Shown here: positions 10,006 through 20,444 of the stretch, piece after piece
Numbering within the stretch: the stretch's first letter is position 1
Layout of the letters: the number at the start of each line of letters is the position of its first letter
Assembly: GCA_023052935.1 (NCBI GenBank)
Contig: CM041294.1
Span: forward strand, 20,918,635 to 20,982,634
Origin: Piezodorus guildinii
Taxonomy: Eukaryota > Arthropoda > Insecta > Hemiptera > Pentatomidae
DNA: 64,000 nucleotides
Reading direction: 5' to 3'
Notes under the pieces: model-generated
The model's database searches: none
The model's input: only the letters and a program-made list of their open reading frames with translations
What the model was told of the DNA's origin: nothing
Position numbers and translations under genes: made by a program

Positions 10006-10690
10006 CATATTTTCTCTGTCTATCCCACCATATATATTGTTTTGTTTTTCATTATTATTGTTTGTTGGTTTTTATTAATATTTTAAAATCTATTTTAGGT
10101 ATCCATATAATTCTATATATGTATTTATTTTGTTTTGTTTATGTATTTAAAATTTTCTAAATGTCTTCACTATTCAATTTATTCCAACTTGTATTTATGT
10201 TTATTTAATTTTTTTTTTTATCAACCTGTAAGATTTGTCAATTAATGTATTTTACAATGTTCCATTATTATTTTTTCCACCCTGTTATCTTTGGATACCT
10301 AAAACAGAATTAGGGATGATTAAGTTGGGAGGTACAGTCAGTTTTTCTCCATATACATCTTCCATCACTGCTCTTACTATTATATAGGTGATATTTCAAG
10401 AATTAAATCATAATTTTTTATCCTGTATCATTATTATAATCATAAGTTAAATTTCATTGATTCTTTGTATGGTAGTATTAAGAATTTTAGTCATTGTTGT
10501 CAGGCCCTGTCCATAAATCAGTACGTATTTTCCATTCCACCTTTTCCTACGTATTTTCCATCCTACCTACCCCCCATCTACCAAACAGTACCTAGTTTCC
10601 ATTCTCCCACCATGCGGTACGTATCTCCACTCTACTTCATATTTTTATATTTCATATTTCATGTAAATTATTGATACCTGTGTAAATTTT
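10006..10690 (+). other. 3' UTR of Penelope unit C
   Basis: AT-rich, non-coding. Around 10515-10640 it holds pyrimidine-rich repeats containing TACGTATTTTCCAT that are also kept in the truncated copy at 27.1 kb. Confidence 0.7.
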
Positions 10691-10979
10691 GTTTAGTGAA
10701 CATTTTTATTTTTTCTGTATAACACTTTCATTATTGTAATATGGTCATTGTATTTTTTTTACATATACAGTTCTTCTGTTATTTTTTCAATACCGACGTT
10801 CTCTAGCTAAATAGGTTATATAATATTGTATGTAATGTCATTGAAATTATATTCTTTTGTATCTTTTTAGCCCTGATGATGACCCACAAAGGGGTCGAAA
10901 CGTTGGCAAACAATAAAATAGTTGAAACTATTTAGTTGTTTCATTTAATGACCGCCACCCGGACTAATTCCTTCCAGCA
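10691..10979 (+). repeat. Penelope pseudo-LTR, 3' of unit C
   Basis: Direct repeat of 6755-7041. It ends at CCTTCCAG (10977), the same terminal bases as the independent copy ending at 27619. This suggests that CCTTCCAG is the usual 3' terminus of the element. Confidence 0.85.
10870..10907 (+). ncRNA. Hammerhead ribozyme, PLE type (3' of unit C)
   Basis: Core CTGATGA, stem II GACCC/GGGTC, GAAAC. The stem II loop is one base shorter (6 nt) than in the 5' copy, so the indel between copies falls in a loop and leaves the pairing untouched. Confidence 0.75.
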
Positions 10980-10992
10980 ATTTTAATTTTAC
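10980..10992. repeat. Target-site duplication, right copy (13 bp)
   Basis: Exact repeat of 342-354 (ATTTTAATTTTAC), closing the composite Penelope insertion. Confidence 0.8.
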
Positions 10993-11329
10993 TTTCACTT
11001 AGGATTTAATAGTAATAATTTTACTCAAAATAACTTTTTAAAATACGCTTTTTGTACACACACTACTTTGTTAGCATTTTACAGGAAATACACAAGACAT
11101 AAATCAAATTTTTGTTTCAAGATGTAATAATTATTAGTGCTCGATGAAATTTTATTATTTTAAACAGTAGGGAACACTTATACCATATATACCTTCATCT
11201 AGAAGATTAAACTTTACTTAGTATTGTATGATGCCTACTTTTAATCTTGATTATATTGTAAAGAGTGAACAGTTCAATCATCTTGAGTAGTATTGAATGT
11301 TTAATACATTTTGTTTTAATACTTTTTAC
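10993..11329. other. Unassigned AT-rich DNA
   Basis: No gene, RNA or repeat recognised between the Penelope insertion and the LINE remnant that follows. Confidence 0.4.
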
Positions 11330-11602
11330 ATGTCAGGTTCCTCTCTCAATATTCCACATCCTCACAGAATGCCGACAATATACCGCTTCACGTATTCTTT
11401 TCAACCTCCCCACCGATCTGTCGCTTCTTCTCTCTGATTCCTCTCCTCATATAACTAACATCATTCGCTTCCTAAAGTCACACCATCTTTACTCTCAGAT
11501 CTAAACTATACTCTCACTCTACTCCTATAATCATCTAACCTGTGTCTAACGGTGCAAAGGCGAACATGACCCTGGTGGTTGTCGCCTTAAAAAAAAAAAA
11601 AA
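11330..11602 (+). pseudogene. 3' end of a non-LTR retrotransposon (Jockey-like) with hairpin and poly(A)
   Basis: The frame ending at 11504 reads PLSIFHILTECRQYTASRI and on to a stop, resembling the C-terminal His/Cys segment after the reverse transcriptase of Jockey/R1-type LINEs (HxxxEC). About 85 nt of 3' UTR follow. They end in a hairpin (AAGGCGA 11557-11563 with TCGCCTT 11582-11588) immediately before a run of 14 A. The element is 5'-truncated near 11330. Such a terminal hairpin is a likely recognition signal for the element's own RT; this is inference. Confidence 0.65.
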
Positions 11603-12059
11603 TTATTTTAAACTAAACCCTGCACTACTGATTTTCGCGTTCCACATTCGGATTTGACTGTGGCAGGCCATTATTTTAGCTGAGGGGTGATCGTTGAGTT
11701 GGACACCCCTCCTTGAGCAACCCAGCTCGCATAATATGGGTACCCGAAAATTGGGATAATACATAGAGATTATCTCTTGTCTATATAATTAATATAGTTA
11801 TTATAACTAGTTACATAAGAGCGTCTCTATAATCATCACTTCGCTCATCTGTTGAGCTAAAAACGTTACTGTTCACAACTATTTACCGAACCAGAGGTAC
11901 ATGTTTTCAAAAAAAAAAAATTCGAGTCTTAATAAGGACATACTTGTGAATCTCTTTTCCTTTATAGAGAATATTTTTAACAACTTTCTAGGCTTTTGAG
12001 GTAGTAAGTAGTAAGGACAAAAGTTTTATAGCATATCCTTATCTTATTGTTAGTTTTTG
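11603..12059. other. Unassigned AT-rich DNA
   Basis: No coding or repeat match seen. A moderately GC-rich patch at 11620-11750 has no open frame of note. Confidence 0.4.
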
Positions 12060-14938
12060 TTTTGACTCGATATCTTCAAAATTACCAGAATCGGAGAGAT
12101 TTTCCCAACACATGGTTTCAGTCCCAAAGCTACCTTAAAACGGCTGCAACGCTATAAGTATTTTCCAGAAAATATTGTATCCACGATTTTTTATTTATGA
12201 AAAGATAAAGAATAACTGGTTAAAAAATTATTATAATAAAAAATGTTGAGCGGCAACTTTGATGAAAATTTGACAGTTTCGAATGGTTTGACCCATATTT
12301 AACATCCTTATTAAATTAATAAAAATAAATAATAAAAAGTCCTTATTGAGACAGATTATAATTACCGAATACTGCTATTAGGTAACAATTACTATTTTTA
12401 ATTCTTATTTTCACTAACCTATACATGTAATTTATTGTAAGGTATAACATTGCGATCATGAAAATTATTGATTTCGAGTTTGCACCGAAAATACAAGTTA
12501 TAGGTTACGGTATGAGTCAAAATGACCAAGTCTCATTAAAAGGTCCATATGTGTGTGCATGTATGAATTCTAGCTCAAAAACGATGAGTTTGATCAAACT
12601 AAAATTATATGTTACACGCCCAAAAAAGCACAGCATTTGATAGATCTTTCCTTACCCGATCCTTTTCTCTACTGTTTGTGTTCATCACGTTCATTTTTAG
12701 CACTAATTTGACTCTAAAAGTATACGTTATGGCTTTAATATAGATGCATATTTATCTTTTGACTTGAGCATATATAAAAAATCTTAACCCCTTGATTTTT
12801 GCAATAACTAGAAGATAAAGATAAAGAATAACTGGTTAAAAAATTATTATAATAAAAAATGTTGAGCCGCAACTTTGATGAAAATTTGACGATTTCGAAT
12901 TTCGACCCATATTTAACATATTTATTAAATTAATAAAAATAAATAATAAAAAGTCCTTATTGAGACAGATTATAATTACTGAATACTGCTATTAGGTAAC
13001 AATTACTATTTTTAGTTCTTACTTTCACAAACCTATACATGTAATTTATTGTAAGGTATAACATTGCGATCATGAAAATTATTGAATTCGAGTTTCCACC
13101 GAAAATACACGTTATAGGTTACTCTGAGTCAAAATGACCAAGTCTCATTAAAAGGTTAATATGTGTGTGAATGTATGAATTCTAGCTAAAAAACGATGAG
13201 TTTTATCAAACTAAAATTATATGTTACACGCCCAAAAAAGCTTTGATAGATCTTTCCTTGCCCGATCCTTTTCTCTACTGTTTGTGTTCATCTCGTTCAT
13301 TTTTACCACTAATTTGACTCTAAAAGTATACGTTATGGCTTTAATATAGATGCATATTTATCTTTTGACTTGAGCATATATAAAAAATCTTAACCCCTTG
13401 ATTTTTGCAATATCTATGACTAAAATTTTTATAAGTTTAAATTAAACATTTACTTGACAGTCAAAAAGCTAAAATAAATAAAACTTTGGAAAAAAATAAA
13501 ATTACCCTTAACTGTATTTAGAATACTGTGTGAACTGTGTTATGCTTTCTTTATCGTCAAATGCAGAGTTATTTATAAATAAGGTCATGAACGTAATACA
13601 TGAAAACGATTGTCTGTTATTAACAGTAGTCAATGCTTCGAAAATATATTAATGCATTGTAACGAAAAAGATTAGCAATAAAATAAATATAAAATCCACT
13701 ATAATAGCAAATGATGATGACATCGAAAGTAGATATTAATCAAGAAAAATGTGTGGAATATTATTTGTGTTATAGAAAGTATCGTTTCTTAAAAAAATAA
13801 CAAAACAATTTTTTTTTCAATTTATAAATAACTTTCCATTGGACGATAAAGAAAGCATAACACAGTTCACACAATATTCTAAATACACTTAAGGATAATT
13901 TTATTTTTTCTAAAGTAATATTTATTTCAGCTTCTTGGCTGTCAAATTAGTCAAATTAGTGCTAAAAACGAACGAGATGAACACAAACAGTAGAGAAAAG
14001 GATCGGGTAAGGAAAGATCTATCAAATGCTGTGCTTTTTTGGGCGTGTAACATATAATTTTAGTTTGATCAAACTCATCGTTTTTGTCGTCATATCGGGT
14101 CGAAATCGTCAAATTTTCATCAAAGTTGCCGCTCAACATTTTTTATTATAATAATTTTTTAACCAGTTATTCTTTATCTTTATCTTCTAGTTATTGCAAA
14201 AATCAAGGGGTTAAGATTTTTTATATATGCTCAAGTCAAAAGATAAATATGCATCTATATTAAAGCCATAACGTATACTTTTAGAGTCAAATTAGTGCTA
14301 AAAATGAACGTGATGAACACAAACAGTAGAGAAAAGGATCGGGTAAGGAAAGATCTATCAAATGCTGTGCTTTTTTGGGCGTGTAACATATAATTTTAGT
14401 TTGATCAAACTCATCGTTTTTGAGCTAGAATTCATACATTCACACACATATGGACCTTTTAATGAGACTTGGTCATTTTGACTCATACCGTAACCTATAA
14501 CGTGTATTTTCGGTGCAAACTCGAAATCAATAATTTTCATGATCGTAATGTTATACCTTACAATAAATTACATGTATAGGTTAGTGAAAATAAGAATTAA
14601 AAATAGTAATTGTTACCTAATAGCAGTATTCGGTAATTATAATCTGTCTCAATAAGGACTTTTTATTATTTATTTTTATTAATTTAATAAGGATGTTAAA
14701 TATGGGTCAAACCATTCGAAATGGTCAAATTTTCATCAAAGTTGCCGCTCAACATTTTTGATTATAATAATTTTTTAACCAGTTATTCTTTATCTTTTTA
14801 TGAATAAAAAATCGTGGATACAATATTTTCTGGAAAATACTTATAGTGTTGCAGGCGTTTTAAGGTAGATTTGGGACAGAAACCATGTGTTGGAAAATCT
14901 CTCCAATTCTGGTAATTTTGAAGATATCGAGTCAAAAT
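12060..14938. repeat. Large imperfect inverted repeat (2.9 kb) built from HINE-like relatives
   Basis: The left end (GACTCGATATCTTCAAAATTACC) is mirrored at the right end (14916-14938). The strongest arms are 12060-12790 and 14210-14938. A second direct copy of the inner left arm lies at 12815-13410. A further inner pair is 13495-13562 with 13846-13905, leaving a spacer of about 280 bp. Stretches around 12415-12640, 13020-13240 and 14360-14590 are diverged relatives of the 3' part of the HINE-like family (CATTGCGATCATGAAAATT and following). No protein domain is present; 60-62 codon ORFs in the arms are mirror copies of non-coding sequence. Confidence 0.7.
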
Positions 14939-15047
14939 TACTAGAATTAGAAAGATTTTACCAACACATGTTTTCAGTCCCTAAGCTACCTTCAAATGAC
15001 TGCAATATTAAAATTATTTACCAGAAAAAAATTGTATCCACAGTTTT
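14939..15047. repeat. Extra partial copy of the inverted-repeat arm
   Basis: Resembles 12075-12190 in direct orientation (ACCAACACATGTTTTCAGTC, then CTGCAA and TTGTATCCAC). It sits directly outside the right end of the large inverted repeat and runs into the next HINE-like copy. Confidence 0.55.
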
Positions 15048-15771
15048 TACTTTTACTTAATATATATGGTAAGGGAAAGTATTGCGATTGTGAAAATTTT
15101 CGAATTCCAGTTTTCAACGGAAATACACATTTTAGGGTCCCCTGAGTCCAAATAGCTAAGTCCCGCAAAAAGGTGTGTGTGTGTTTGTGTGTGTAGGAAC
15201 TCCCGGGCGGAAACGGTAAGTCCTATGAAAATGACATATCATATTTAAGATCAGTGGAAGCTCGAGACGTTACAAAGCCTTTTTCATAAAAATGGGCTTA
15301 CCAGAAGAGCCACTTTAAACCAAGCATTTTGCACCTTTTTTCGATTTTCTCGAAAACGGTTCCGACGATTTTGATGAAACTCGCTATATCGATGTAAAAT
15401 TTAATGGACTTTTATATCATGTAGGTTTCATTCTCATTAAAGTGGTCTGACAGGGCTTAAATGCCGATATTTTAAAGTTTCTTCCTCTAAAGTACCTTTA
15501 ATTTGGTTGATTCTATACAAATAACTATATTATCTTGTTACCACTGATGACAAACAGGTAAATATATAAATTAATAAAAAAACAATAAAACTAAGTAATT
15601 GTTTTAGATAATAATATAATAGATTTTTAATAAAATACATGTTTCTATAGAAATTCAATTTAATTAATTCTTTAATAGTTACACGTATTTTTATCTCAAA
15701 CTGTATTTGAAAATTCTTTCATTGATTTTTAAAATGGAGGTAAGTGAAAGTCGTGTATTGCCCGCACCAGA
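15048..15771 (-). mobile_element. HINE-like non-autonomous Helentron copy
   Basis: Reading on the minus strand it begins with a close variant of TCTGGTGCGGGCAACACACG and the subterminal ACTTTCACTTACC. It contains an (AC)n tract and ends with the imperfect palindrome around TATATATA. The combination matches DINE-1/HINE elements: a 5' subterminal repeat that is the inverse of the 3' stem, a central microsatellite and a 3' terminal hairpin. No coding capacity. Confidence 0.65.
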
Positions 15772-16460
15772 TTTTTTATTCATGAAAAGATAGAGATTAA
15801 CTGGTTTAAAAATCATTAAAATCAAAAATGTTTATTTGCAAGGTCTGGGCGATTTCGAATGGACTGACCCATTACCTCGTGGCGGTATAAACTGAAAATG
15901 TTTCCTAAAAAAAAAAAATCTATATTAAATACGCATTCTTCTGTCCTAAGTTTAATTTCTTATAATCCTCCCCATTAAAACCTCAAATGAGAAAACTTTT
16001 TTTCTTCCTTTTCTTCCAATTAGAATGCGACCAAGTTTCAAACTCTTGAATATCGAAGAAGCCGAAGGGCAGACGGTTGCCGAAGAGGAATTCGCTCTTA
16101 TAGCTTTCGGAGCTCATAACTCAAGCAACTGGGTCACCAAAGCGAATGCGTCCTAGCGGAAATTGGAAGCGGGGTAAGGACACGATTATAATACAAGTAT
16201 AGGGGGTGGATTCCTCCTTCTCATATTCAAGATATGCCCAATAAAAACGGTCAGCGGAGTTTCCATGTCGTATTATACTAGGTAAGAGCAATTTATCAAA
16301 GAACATGAAAAAAATCATTATAGTAAGTTTTATTACAATGTTTATTATTTTTACGTATTTATTTATAAAATATATAGTAGAAAAAAGTATTGCGATGTCA
16401 ACATGACAAACAGGTTATCCTCAGGGTTCCAGAATATCCTGATTCTAAATAACTAATACT
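15772..16460. other. Repeat fragments and a small exon-like island
   Basis: 15772-15880 matches the inverted-repeat family (GAAAAGATAGAGATTAACTGG). At 16000-16023 a pyrimidine tract ends in ATTAG and is followed by a 41-codon frame (16024-16149, MRPSFKLLNIEEAEGQ, then stop) with near 50% GC. This resembles a 3' splice site plus exon, but I cannot identify the product. 16370-16450 is a decayed HINE-like 3' end interrupted by the Jockey insertion that follows. Confidence 0.4.
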
Positions 16461-17362
16461 TTATTTTTTTTATTTTATTGAGATATATTCCAATTTGTTT
16501 CTATATGAGCATTAGCAATAGTGATATAAGATCCCATTCGCACAATATATACAGTATACAATGATAAAGTCAAATTAAAGAAAATATAATATATATATAC
16601 AAAATAAAAAACAAACAACAACCTATAATCGAGGTAAATACAAATAAATGAAGTAATAAATACAAATAAATGATGTGTATAGAATTGAATAATAATAAAT
16701 ATAAAAACAAAACATCAACCTATGATTGAGATAAATAAAAAGTTGGCAAATAAACAAACATCATACAAACAAACATAACCATATACAATATATACAACTA
16801 CTATAGGGACCCCAGACTGGGCTTTTCCCTCCACTTGTGGAGAAAAAAGCGGAATCCAAGAGATCCTAGCGCCTCGCTCTCAGCCGTGTCACTGGTGTGA
16901 CTCAGTGGAGGCCGAACTAGGGCGCAATAGCCACAAACATACATTACATGAGTGGAGGATCTGACCAGTGTCAGAACTTCGAGGAGGATTGTAGGGATGG
17001 GTGGTACTGGATAGGGATTGTGCTAGAGGGTTAGGATGATGACAAAGGTTCAGATGAAATTTGGAAAATTTAGATGATACCAGGTCTAAAAAAAATGGAA
17101 TTTTAAGGTCGTGGTGTAGGGTACAGTTGGTAACGTAATAAGGAGCATTAAATATTGTTCGGAGGACTTTGGATTGGAAGGATTGGATACGTTTGATGTT
17201 AGAATGTTTAGCTGTCCCCCACAGTTCAAGTCCGTAGGTTCATATTGGTTTCAATACTGTCTTGTATATTAGTAATTTGTTGTCAACTGTAAGGTGAGAT
17301 TTTCTGTTTAGTAGTCTGTATAACTGGCCGAATCTGCGGTTGAGTTATTTTCTTTTAAGTCT
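16461..17362 (-). mobile_element. 5'-truncated Jockey-type LINE ('Jockey-A', copy 1)
   Basis: Aligns with the copy at 32071-33215 in the 3' UTR and the C-terminal part of ORF2, but the frame is broken, so it is a dead copy. The T-rich end at 16461-16475 is the poly(A) tail. An 11-bp duplication TAACTAATACT flanks it (16450-16460 and 17363-17373), so both ends are defined. The truncation point lies in the RT C-terminal region, as expected for incomplete reverse transcription. Confidence 0.8.
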
Positions 17363-17384
17363 TAACTAATACTAGAAATATAAA

Positions 17385-18030
17385 AAATATAATAATAATA
17401 ATAATAGGCTTAGCGAACCCGAAGGTTCGATGCCGATACCACCAAATTCCGCCTACACAGACTCGTCCAATGTTCAACGTTCAAGCCCAAGCCCCGGCAA
17501 TCCTCCCATCGACGCTTCGGCCTACCTTTCGGACGCCTACCAGTCGGATCAGCGAATACCAACATTTTTGGAATCCGCTCCTCATCGAGCCCAACAACAT
17601 TACTCGCCCATTTGAGTCTCCGCGATGCTATAAACTCAATTATATTCACAAGATACAGTCCCGCAATTCCGCGTTGTGCAACCTTCTAAACTCCCCAGTG
17701 GCCTCATCTCTCTTAGGACCAAATATTTTACGCAGTACCTTATTTTCGAAAACCTTAAGCCGTTGTTCATCCTTCAAAGTAAGCAGCCAAGTTTCGCATC
17801 CGTAAAGAACCGTCGGAAGAATAATAGTTTTATAAATTCTAAATTTTAACATTTTAGATAGAAACCGCGAACTAAGTAACTTAGCAACTTAATAATAACA
17901 CGCATTTCCCACTTTTAACCGGGACTTTAATTTTTCCTGGATATCATTTATAATTGTTATCATTGAACCTAAATACTTGAATTTCTCTACGTGTTCAAAA
18001 GTATGCCCTGATACATACAAATATAAAAAA
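17385..18030 (-). pseudogene. RTE-type LINE ORF2 3' fragment, frameshifted (copy 1)
   Basis: Minus-strand frames read EHVEKFKYLGSM, IYKTIILPTVLYGCETW, RRLKWASNVVGLDEERIPK and GRRPKGRPKRRWEDC. This is the conserved C-terminal part of RTE-class reverse transcriptases. At least one frameshift (about 17646) and a stop near 17890 break it. The 3' end carries an ATT/AAT microsatellite tail (17385-17406), typical of RTE elements, which end in short tandem repeats rather than poly(A). Confidence 0.8.
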
Positions 18031-18080
18031 TAAAAGTAGAAATTAGTTGTAGTTCAAAATGTTTTTCAGGTATCTGTTTT

Positions 18081-18772
18081 TACTTTCACTTACCTATACA
18101 TGGAATATATAGTAAGGGAAAGTATTACGATCGTGAAAATTTTCGAATTCCAGTTATCGACGGAAATTCACGTTTTAGGATCCTCTGAATCCAAAAGACC
18201 AAGTCCCGAAAAAAGGTCGGGTGTATGTGTGTGGTAAATCCAGCGCGAAAACGAAAAGTTCTATGAAAATGAAATTTCATATTTAAGACAACTATAAATA
18301 TGCCCGAGACGTTACAGCAACTTTTTATCTAAATCAGCTAACCACCGGAGAGCCACTTTATACCATGCATTTTACACTTATTTACGATTTCATCAAAAAC
18401 GTACTTTAGAGGAAGAGATTTTGAAATTTCGGCATTCAAGCCCTGTCACACTATTTCTATCGGAATGAAACCTACATGACACATGCAGTATGAAACCTGC
18501 ATAGTATAAAGTGGCTCTTCTGGTTAGCTGATTTTGGTAAGAAGGTTGCTATAACATCTCGGGCATATATTTGTCTTAAATATGAAATTTCAGTTTCATA
18601 GGACTTACCTCTTCCGCCCGGGAGTTACTACAGACACACACACTGACTTTTTTGCGGGACTTGGTTATTTGGACTCAGGGGACCCTAAAACGTGCATATC
18701 CGTTGAAAACTGGAACTCGAAAATTTTCACAATCGCAATACTTCCCCTTACTATATATAGTAAGTGAAAGTA
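18081..18772. repeat. Palindromic pair of HINE-like copies, 3' ends outward
   Basis: A minus copy (3' hairpin end at 18081) and a plus copy (3' hairpin end at 18772) are joined near 18400-18490. Both lack the 5' half. The two arms (about 300 bp each) are mirror images with modest divergence, including the (GT)n/(AC)n tracts. The 5' tip motif TCTGGTGCGGG is absent inside, so the pair arose by fusion of two 3' halves. Confidence 0.7.
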
Positions 18773-18787
18773 AAAAATTATACACAG

Positions 18788-18956
18788 TTTTTTATACATG
18801 AAAAGATAGAGATTAACTGGTTGAAAACTGGAATTCGCAATACTTTTCCTTGCTAAATATTTCATATATGGGCAAGTGAAAGTAATATATTTAATAATTT
18901 TTAAATTTTTGTAATAGTCGAGGTAAGTGAAATTTGTGTGTTGCCCGCACCAGATT
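18788..18956. repeat. HINE-like terminal fragments
   Basis: 18788-18884 ends in a 3' terminus (GGGCAAGTGAAAGTA, plus orientation). 18919-18956 is a 5' tip in minus orientation (GTGTGTTGCCCGCACCAGA). Little more than the element ends remains. Confidence 0.6.
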
Positions 18957-19217
18957 TTACTTTTATTTAGTTGTTAACCTTTTATGCCTTGAGGGAATAT
19001 GGACAGTTACAGCTACCCAGTAACGTAGATACGACCTAAAACCTGCTATAAAACTATATATATTAATAGGTGTGCACACATCGTGGTATTTCATTTTATC
19101 TTTAGCCAGTATCGGCTGCGGATGTTCCAATGTTTGGTGGCCTTCATCTCTCTTCCCATGAATAAATTGCTTGGAACAACAATTTCTTTAAAAAAAGCTT
19201 TGTAGTACATCAGACTA
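18957..19217. other. Unassigned DNA before SINE-B
   Basis: No feature recognised apart from the left target duplication of the next SINE (19204-19217). Confidence 0.4.
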
Positions 19218-19506
19218 CCATCTATAGGGGGGAGCCAGTGGCTGAGTGGCCAGCTGATAGTTGTGGGTTCGAGTCCCAGTCCCTAAGGGTCTTTTATAAG
19301 AATATAATTAAATGGGGACTCACTCACAGCCTCTCCCCCGGGTAGTGAGACTCGTCAGCCTACTGGTGGCAACTCGCAAAAGGCGTAAGGAGTGATGACC
19401 CTACCCTAAACATTTCATCGAGAAACGTGAGTATATTCTCCCAGGAGTCTATACCACGCGGCCAAGGGCCTACACGGCCTGTCGCGCCAGTGAAAAAAAA
19501 AAAAAA
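19218..19506 (+). mobile_element. tRNA-derived SINE ('SINE-B')
   Basis: The head has a pol III box A (TGGCTGAGTGG, 19239-19249) and box B (GGTTCGAGTCC, 19266-19276), closely spaced as in a tRNA missing part of its anticodon arm. About 210 bp of unrelated body and a poly(A) of about 13-15 follow. A 14-bp duplication with one mismatch flanks it (19204-19217 and 19507-19520). It would need a LINE's reverse transcriptase for movement. Confidence 0.8.
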
Positions 19507-19520
19507 AGTACATCACACTA

Positions 19521-19944
19521 TCAAGTCCGGATTATTAGTTAGCTGAGGAGAATCGCTCTCCTTCAAAACGTAGAGTCCTGTGTCCCTCAAAACTTTTATT
19601 CCCAGCACATCATAGGCAGGGAGGATATATTCGGCAGTGCCCGGAACTGAGGTATAGAAGACTGATGTTTTTCCGTGCTTAACGATGTGCGTTGCTTTTT
19701 AAATATCTGGTTTTAAATAAAGGATGTAAGGAAAATAATAGAAAAAAAATGAGGCTCTGGTGTTCGCTGACATTACCCCTCATACAGCGAAGAAGTTCCT
19801 ACAATTTTAGAAAAAGTTAGTCAAAAAAATTTGCAAAAATACTTAACTTTGCAAAGAAAAAGCTCTGAATGCTTATAGTATCCAGAATTTATCAACAGTA
19901 AAGAAATTTACTAAGCGACATCACGTCAAGCTTTTTGATTCCAT
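19521..19944. other. Unassigned AT-rich DNA
   Basis: No gene or repeat family recognised. Confidence 0.4.
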
Positions 19945-20345
19945 AAATCAATAAATTCTTTATTATTGAAGGACAAGTCCCTTTAGAATAAAATAAACAA
20001 AATATACAAAATGTGCTTCAGAGTCTTGAAGTAATCGAATAAATATAAACAAAATAAATATAATTAAAAGAAAGCATACATAAGGAAATAAGTAGAAAAT
20101 AAAATGAAATAGAGCCTTATTTACAATTTTGTTGGGACTGGGTGATCAGTAGATGAATAAATAAGTGGGATTTGAATATAAGAAGAGAGTTAGAGTGACG
20201 GATAGAATGAGGAATAGAATTCCATAAGGTCAAGAATCAGATTAGAAAAGATCTGTCAAAATGTGCAGTACGGTGGGCCGCAGTGTATAAATCTGAAGGC
20301 GAAGAACGTGTAGAACGGGAATGTAAAGGGATTTAAATCATTAGT
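19945..20345 (-). pseudogene. 3' end of a CR1/L2-like LINE
   Basis: A minus-strand frame reads AHRTAHFDRSFLI, stop, FLTLWNSIPHSIRHSNSLLIFKSHL. The pattern RS...LWNxLPxSIRxxxSLxxFKxxL is the C-terminal end of CR1/L2-type ORF2 proteins. One in-frame stop is visible. About 200 bp of AT-rich 3' UTR follow toward 19945. It is 5'-truncated near 20345. Confidence 0.65.
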
Positions 20346-20444
20346 GGTCAAAAATATTATTATTTTATTTTTTAATCTAGTGCATTGATACTAGAGAACT
20401 GGAAATAAAAGTAAACGAGTACTCAACAAACTCTATTTAAAAAA

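Larger units (their letters stand above)
355..10979. mobile_element. Composite Penelope-like retroelement, tail-out head-to-head multimer
   Basis: Three units of one Penelope-like element (PLE) lie between 13-bp duplications. Unit A (minus) runs 4296 to 355, and unit B (minus, 5'-truncated) runs 6754 to 4297, in tandem with A (period 3939 bp). Unit C (plus) runs 6752 to 10979. B and C meet head-to-head at 6752-6754. Each unit is pseudo-LTR with hammerhead core, ORF, and a ~685-bp AT-rich 3' UTR. The units are almost identical. Tandem pseudo-LTRs and an inverted, truncated 5' copy are known features of the Penelope superfamily. Here the inverted part is unusually long (one full plus one partial unit). 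Confidence 0.9.

Noticed and set aside
12458..12640. 60-62 codon ORFs in the arms of the 12-15 kb inverted repeat
   Set aside because: They are diverged HINE-like non-coding sequence; the equivalent frames in other copies are broken.
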